A stretch of 64,000 bases of DNA from Clostridiaceae bacterium (lineage in GTDB: Bacteria; Bacillota; Clostridia; DSM-8532), in contig JAAYNA010000063.1 in assembly GCA_012521105.1 (NCBI GenBank), positions 1-64,000 on the forward strand, read 5' to 3'. A program made the translations under genes and the position numbers. Every line of letters begins with the position of its first letter. Within the stretch, counting starts at the first letter, position 1. The notes beneath the pieces were generated by a model, which was not told the DNA's origin, searched no databases, and was given only the letters and a program-made list of their open reading frames with translations. Shown here piece by piece: positions 59,862 to 64,000 of the stretch.

Positions 59862-61163
59862 GTGTCAAGATATGAAGATAAAAAACAGCTTAAATGCTCT
59901 TTTTGCGGAAAGACTCAGGAACAGGTCAAAAGGCTTGTTGCAGGACCCGGTGTTTATATTTGTGATGAATGTATAGAACTTTGCTCTGAAATTATTGGTG
60001 AAGAGTTTGAAGATACGGGTGTAGATATACAGCTGGAAGAAATTCCAAAACCCATAGAAATAAAAAATATTCTCGACCAGTATGTTATTGGACAGGAAAA
60101 CGCCAAAAAATCACTGGCTGTTGCTGTATACAACCACTACAAGAGGATAAACTCTGAACTGGTTTCTGGTGATGTGGAATTGCAAAAAAGTAATATTCTG
60201 ATGATAGGTCCCACCGGTTCGGGAAAAACATTACTTGCTCAAACATTGGCGAAAATATTAAATGTTCCTTTTGCCATTGCAGATGCAACATCATTAACAG
60301 AAGCCGGTTATGTTGGGGAAGATGTGGAAAATATACTCCTGAAACTTATCCAAGCTGCAGACTATGATATAGAACGAGCAGAGAAGGGCATCATATATGT
60401 GGATGAAATAGACAAGATTGCCAGAAAATCCGATAACCCCTCCATAACCCGCGATGTAAGCGGGGAGGGTGTTCAACAGGCCTTATTAAAAATACTTGAA
60501 GGCACTGTAGCTTCGGTACCACCCCAGGGTGGGAGGAAGCATCCGCACCATGAGTTTATACAAATAGACACTACCAATATTTTGTTTATTTGTGGAGGTG
60601 CGTTTGACGGTCTTGATAAGATTATAGAAAACAGAATTGGTAAGAAAACAATCGGTTTTGGTGCTGCCATCGAAAGCAGCATGGATCGGAGCAAAAAGAT
60701 CGGTGAACTGTTTCAACAGGTAACACCGCAGGATTTGTTAAAATACGGTCTGATACCCGAGTTTATTGGCAGGCTCCCTATAGTTGCTTCGTTGCATTCT
60801 CTGGACAGGGATGCTTTGATAGAAATTCTTACAAAGCCCCGGAATGCTCTTGTAAAGCAATATAAGAAGCTGTTTGAAATAGACGGTGTTGAGCTTGTTA
60901 TAGAGGAATGTGCCCTGCACGCAATTGCCGATAAGGCTCTTGAGAGAAAGACCGGGGCAAGAGGGTTGCGTTCTATCATGGAGGAAATCCTAACCGATGT
61001 TATGTATGAAATTCCATCCAAAAAGAATGTGGAAAAGTGTATAGTTGATGGAGAAGTTGTTCTTTCAGGACGTGAGCCCACTCTTATTTTTAATGATACT
61101 AGGAAAGCATTGAATTCACCAAAAAAGAAAAAACAGAAAGAAAATATTGATTCAGCATCGTAA
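59862..61163 (+). CDS. clpX: ATP-dependent Clp protease ATP-binding subunit ClpX
   Basis: A 433-residue AAA+ unfoldase that feeds substrates to ClpP. The zinc domain has C12, C15, C34 and C37. The AAA+ core has Walker A GPTGSGKT, Walker [11 protein letters not shown] and the GYVGEDVEN pore-loop segment, and an IGF-type ClpP-binding loop reads IGFGA. GTG start after GAGGTGAA. It ends at a strong terminator. A lon gene, often next in Firmicutes, is not present. Confidence 0.97.
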   Translation: MSRYEDKKQLKCSFCGKTQEQVKRLVAGPGVYICDECIELCSEIIGEEFEDTGVDIQLEEIPKPIEIKNILDQYVIGQENAKKSLAVAVYNHYKRINSELVSGDVELQKSNILMIGPTGSGKTLLAQTLAKILNVPFAIADATSLTEAGYVGEDVENILLKLIQAADYDIERAEKGIIYVDEIDKIARKSDNPSITRDVSGEGVQQALLKILEGTVASVPPQGGRKHPHHEFIQIDTTNILFICGGAFDGLDKIIENRIGKKTIGFGAAIESSMDRSKKIGELFQQVTPQDLLKYGLIPEFIGRLPIVASLHSLDRDALIEILTKPRNALVKQYKKLFEIDGVELVIEECALHAIADKALERKTGARGLRSIMEEILTDVMYEIPSKKNVEKCIVDGEVVLSGREPTLIFNDTRKALNSPKKKKQKENIDSAS

Positions 61164-61164
61164 G

Positions 61165-61188
61165 AATCCGGCTATGCCGGATTTTTTT
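61165..61188 (+). terminator. Intrinsic terminator after clpX
   Basis: AATCCGGC and GCCGGATT form a perfect 8-bp stem with a three-base loop, followed by a run of T. Confidence 0.92.
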
Positions 61189-61213
61189 ATGTGAGAAAGC
61201 TCTGCTTTTTACA

Positions 61214-61278
61214 GATATTGTGCAATGTAAGAACAGCTCTTGCATATGAAGCGACTGTTTCGGGCATTGCACAATATC
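61214..61278. repeat. Dispersed palindromic repeat, module 2 as a full hairpin
   Basis: Perfect 14-bp arms GATATTGTGCAATG and CATTGCACAATATC with AACAG/CTGTT as an inner pair. The reverse complement of 61236-61278 matches 37610-37652 at 39 of 43 positions by eye. It lies in a 300-base non-coding spacer between clpX and the topoisomerase genes; it has no T-run, and clpX already has a terminator. Confidence 0.78.
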
Positions 61279-61316
61279 AAAAGTTTAATTGACGCCGTTT
61301 TGAACATGCGTGAAGA

Positions 61317-61345
61317 TTGAAAATCACAAAATAATATAGTATTAT
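61317..61345 (+). promoter_or_regulatory. Promoter of the topoisomerase operon
   Basis: TTGAAA and TATTAT with 17 bases between, about 120 bases before the start of the ATPase subunit gene. Between it and the gene I see nothing further. Confidence 0.6.
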
Positions 61346-61463
61346 AGAACATGGGTTCGGTCTTTCATAAACTTAAACTGACGCAGACTTGGAAATTTTT
61401 AATGCTCGCATATGGCACATTATTTTAAACTAATAGACAGGAAAAAAAGAGTGAGGTGTACAA

Positions 61464-63440
61464 ATGAAAAAAAACAACAGAAATTACGGAAATGAAAGTA
61501 TAACATCTCTGAAGGGAGCCGAACGCGTCAGACTACGACCGGGCGTTATTTTTGGTTCAGATGGCATTGAAGGTTGTCAGCATTCTTTCTTTGAAATTCT
61601 ATCTAATTCTATAGATGAGGCCCGAGAAGGTTTTGGTAAAGAAATAAAGGTTACCCGTCACCGTGATTTTTCAATTACGGTGGAAGACAAGGGACGTGGT
61701 GTTCCCCTGGATTACAACCCAATTGAGAAGCGCTATAACTGGGAACTGGTATATTGTGAGCTTTATGCAGGTGGAAAATATAATAATAACAGTGGTGAAA
61801 ACTACGAGTTCAGTCTTGGTTTAAACGGCCTTGGCGCCTGTGCAACCCAATACAGTTCGGAATATATGTTTGTTACATCTTTCAGGGATGGTTATAAATA
61901 TTCATTGGAGTTCAGGAAGGGAGAAAATGTTGGTGGCCTTAAAAGGGAGAAGGTAAGCTATGAACATACGGGTACTGTAACACATTGGAGACCCGATCTT
62001 GAGGTTTTTACTGATATTAAAATTCCCATTGAGTATTACAGGCAAACATTAAAAAGACAGGCTGTTGTTAACCCGGGTCTTAGATTTATATTAGCAGATG
62101 AGGAATCGGGAAATACAGAAGAGTTCTATTATGAAAACGGTATAATGGATTATGTGAAGGAATTATCTGAAGATAAGGGTTTTACTTCTGCTCAGTATTT
62201 CGAAACCTCTGTAAGAGGCCGGGACAGGGAAGACAAACCTGAATATAAGGTGAAAATTCATGTTGCTTTCCTGTTCAACAATGAAATTAATGCACTTGAA
62301 TATTATCACAATTCCAGTTTTCTGGAGTATGGAGGCGCGCCCGATAAGGCTGTTAAAAGCGCTTTTGTTTATGAAATTGATAAATATTTAAGAAACAATA
62401 ACAAGTATAACAGGAACGAATCCAAAATAACCTTTGCAGATATTCAGGAAAGCCTGATTTTTGTCAGCAGTTCCTTTTCAACCATTACCAGCTACGAAAA
62501 CCAGACTAAAAAGTCCATAACAAACAGGTTTATTCAGGAAGCCATGACCGATTTCCTGAAGGAACAACTTGAAGTGTACCTCATTGAGAACAGGGATGAA
62601 GCAGAAAAAATCGCTGGCCAGGTATTGGCAAACAAAAGAAGTCGCGAATCTGCCGAAAGGACACGTATTGATGTCAGGAAAAAACTTAGCGGTAAGGTGG
62701 ATTTTACAAATCGGGTAAAGAAATTTGTTGACTGCAGAACAAAAGACGTTTCCAAAAGAGAGCTTTATATTGTTGAAGGCGACTCTGCCCTTGGTTCATG
62801 TAAAATGGCCAGGGATGCCGAGTTTCAGGCCATAATGCCTGTCCGCGGTAAAATACTGAACTGCCTGAAAGCAGATTATGAAGCAATTTTTAAAAGTGAA
62901 ATAATAGTGGATCTTCTAAAGGTTATGGGTTGTGGTGTGGAGATAAAGACAAGGCACAACAGGGATCTCAGTACGTTTAACATGGAAAACCTCAGGTGGG
63001 ACAAGGTTATAATATGTACCGATGCCGATGTGGATGGGTTCCAGATACGCACTTTAATTCTGGCAATGATATACAGGCTAATTCCCACCCTTATCCGTGA
63101 AGGAAAGGTGTATATTGCAGAATCACCTTTGTTTGAAATCCGTAGTAAGGATAAAACATGGTTTGCGTATAATGAGAAGGAAAAGAATGATATATTGAAG
63201 AAGCTGAAAGGTGAAAAGGTGGCAATTCTACGTTCAAAAGGGTTAGGCGAAAACGATCCTGATATGATGTGGCACACTACCATGAACCCTGAAACAAGAA
63301 GGTTAATAAAGGTTGTTCCCGATGACATGAAACAAACGCAGGAGTTTTTTGATATTCTTCTTGGAGATAACCTGCAGGGCAGAAAAGACTATATTAGTGA
63401 GCACGGTCACGAATATTTGGACATGCTTGATGTAAGCTGA
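61464..63440 (+). CDS. parE: Type IIA topoisomerase ATPase subunit (ParE/GyrB-like)
   Basis: A 658-residue GyrB/ParE-like protein. The GHKL ATPase (about 15-220) has EILSNSIDEARE (catalytic Glu and Asn), VEDKGRGVP and GLNGLGACATQYSS. A transducer follows (about 225-400), then TOPRIM with YIVEGDSALG, PVRGKILNCLKAD and CTDADVDGFQIRTL, where the metal-binding DxD is intact. It differs from ordinary GyrB (VRLRPGVIFGSDGIEG in place of the usual RKRPGMYIGS type) and lacks the GyrB insert, so I take it as a divergent topoisomerase IV. GAGGTG precedes the ATG. It pairs with the next gene. Confidence 0.88.
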   Translation: MKKNNRNYGNESITSLKGAERVRLRPGVIFGSDGIEGCQHSFFEILSNSIDEAREGFGKEIKVTRHRDFSITVEDKGRGVPLDYNPIEKRYNWELVYCELYAGGKYNNNSGENYEFSLGLNGLGACATQYSSEYMFVTSFRDGYKYSLEFRKGENVGGLKREKVSYEHTGTVTHWRPDLEVFTDIKIPIEYYRQTLKRQAVVNPGLRFILADEESGNTEEFYYENGIMDYVKELSEDKGFTSAQYFETSVRGRDREDKPEYKVKIHVAFLFNNEINALEYYHNSSFLEYGGAPDKAVKSAFVYEIDKYLRNNNKYNRNESKITFADIQESLIFVSSSFSTITSYENQTKKSITNRFIQEAMTDFLKEQLEVYLIENRDEAEKIAGQVLANKRSRESAERTRIDVRKKLSGKVDFTNRVKKFVDCRTKDVSKRELYIVEGDSALGSCKMARDAEFQAIMPVRGKILNCLKADYEAIFKSEIIVDLLKVMGCGVEIKTRHNRDLSTFNMENLRWDKVIICTDADVDGFQIRTLILAMIYRLIPTLIREGKVYIAESPLFEIRSKDKTWFAYNEKEKNDILKKLKGEKVAILRSKGLGENDPDMMWHTTMNPETRRLIKVVPDDMKQTQEFFDILLGDNLQGRKDYISEHGHEYLDMLDVS

Positions 63441-63504
63441 TTGAGTTGCTGTAAAGTGACGTAACGCTCTGATACAACTTAAACGATGAAGTGAGGATAT
63501 TTCA

Positions 63505-64000
63505 TATGAAGTTTACCGAACAAAAGATAGTGGAAACATTAAAAATAAACTATATGCCCTATGCAATGAGTGTTATTGTTTCCCGTGCAATCCCGGAAAT
63601 AGACGGGTTAAAACCATCCCACAGGAAACTTCTGTACACAATGTATAAGATGGGGCTTTTACACGGCGCAAAAACCAAATCGGCAAATGTAGTAGGACAA
63701 ACAATGAAACTGAATCCCCACGGTGATATGGCAATTTACGAAACATTGGTCAGGCTTACAACAGGAAATGGTGCGCTTTTGCATCCGCTTGTTGAGTCCA
63801 AGGGGAATTTCGGGCGTGTTTATGCAAGGGACATGAAATTTGCTGCCCCGAGATATACCGAGGTTAAACTTTCAGAGATAAGTAGCGAACTGTTCAGAGA
63901 TATAGATAAGGATACGGTAGATTTTACAGATAACTATGATGGGACAATGAAAGAGCCTGTATTGCTACCAACGGTTTTTCCCAATATTCTGGTTAACCCG
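63505..64000 (+). CDS. parC: Type IIA topoisomerase cleavage subunit (ParC/GyrA-like), 3' end outside window
   Basis: The first 165 codons of a GyrA/ParC-like DNA breakage-reunion subunit, running off the window edge. It shows YMPYAMSVIVSRAIPEIDGL, KPSHRKLLYTMYKMG, NPHGDMAIYE and the active-site Y117 in AAPRYTEVKL, preceded by R116. GTGAGGA lies before the ATG, and the ATPase subunit gene ends 64 bases upstream. The residue usually Ser in the helix after HGD is Met (M75), and the acidic residue four on is Glu. Confidence 0.9.

Noticed and set aside
1-64000. CRISPR arrays, tRNA or rRNA genes, intact insertion sequences, prophage genes
   Set aside because: No regularly spaced direct repeats, tRNA-like cloverleaf cores, rRNA segments, transposase, integrase or phage structural genes were recognised on reading both strands.

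Overview
The window reads as a chromosome segment of a low-GC, anaerobic, endospore-forming Firmicute of the class Clostridia. The evidence is the sporulation and germination set (cwlD, sleB, spoIIE, spoVG, spoVT, a GerMN lipoprotein), a large Bacillus-type SRP RNA, strong AGGAGG-like ribosome binding sites with many TTG/GTG starts, and sigma-H and sigma-G type promoters. GH4, GH88, KDG kinase and oligosaccharide/peptide uptake genes suggest a plant-polysaccharide degrader, possibly near the cellulolytic cluster III clostridia; that placement is inference. No CRISPR array, tRNA, rRNA or intact transposase was seen.

Layout: 0.3-4.8 kb holds a GGDEF response regulator, a membrane protein, convergent cwlD and sleB, and three small uncharacterised minus-strand genes. 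4.8-11.5 kb holds a thioredoxin-reductase-like flavoprotein that lacks the NADPH motifs, a GerMN lipoprotein, ddl-murI-DUF1934-argS, and a SEC-C protein. 11.7-28.4 kb is a sugar and sugar-acid accessory region: a Gfo/Idh oxidoreductase, a two-gene ABC exporter, kdgK, gnd, a LarA-family nickel racemase/epimerase homologue, a wrecked AraC regulator, a GH4 glycosidase, oppBCDF, a wrecked propeller gene and oppA. 28.6-37.2 kb holds a rubredoxin-like protein, nnrDE, alr, mazF without an adjacent antitoxin, two exported proteins, a DUF3810 metalloprotease-like protein and a TagA glycosyltransferase. 37.7-44.2 kb holds pcrA, a small Cys protein, spoIIE and murC. 44.6-53.8 kb is the conserved spoVG-glmU-prs-pth-mfd-foldase-spoVT block. 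53.8-57.5 kb holds a GH88 hydrolase, SRP RNA and an HD-GYP sensor. 57.8-64 kb holds tig-clpP-clpX and a divergent type IIA topoisomerase pair, the second gene cut by the window edge.

Working together: ddl, murI, alr, murC and glmU supply peptidoglycan precursors. kdgK, gnd, the LarA homologue, GH4 and Opp look like a route for importing oligosaccharides and metabolising uronic or aldonic acids. The AraC and propeller remnants show that this locus has been reworked.

The least explained content is non-coding. Four intergenic spacers (about 5.7, 18.0, 37.4-37.7 and 61.2 kb) share diverged, hairpin-forming modules that look like a mosaic family of palindromic repeats; one copy has 12-bp perfect terminal inverted repeats. 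The oppB leader combines a consensus promoter, two mutually exclusive hairpins and an intrinsic terminator, so it is a candidate regulatory RNA that I cannot assign to a known class. A 42-bp dyad sits directly upstream of spoIIE.
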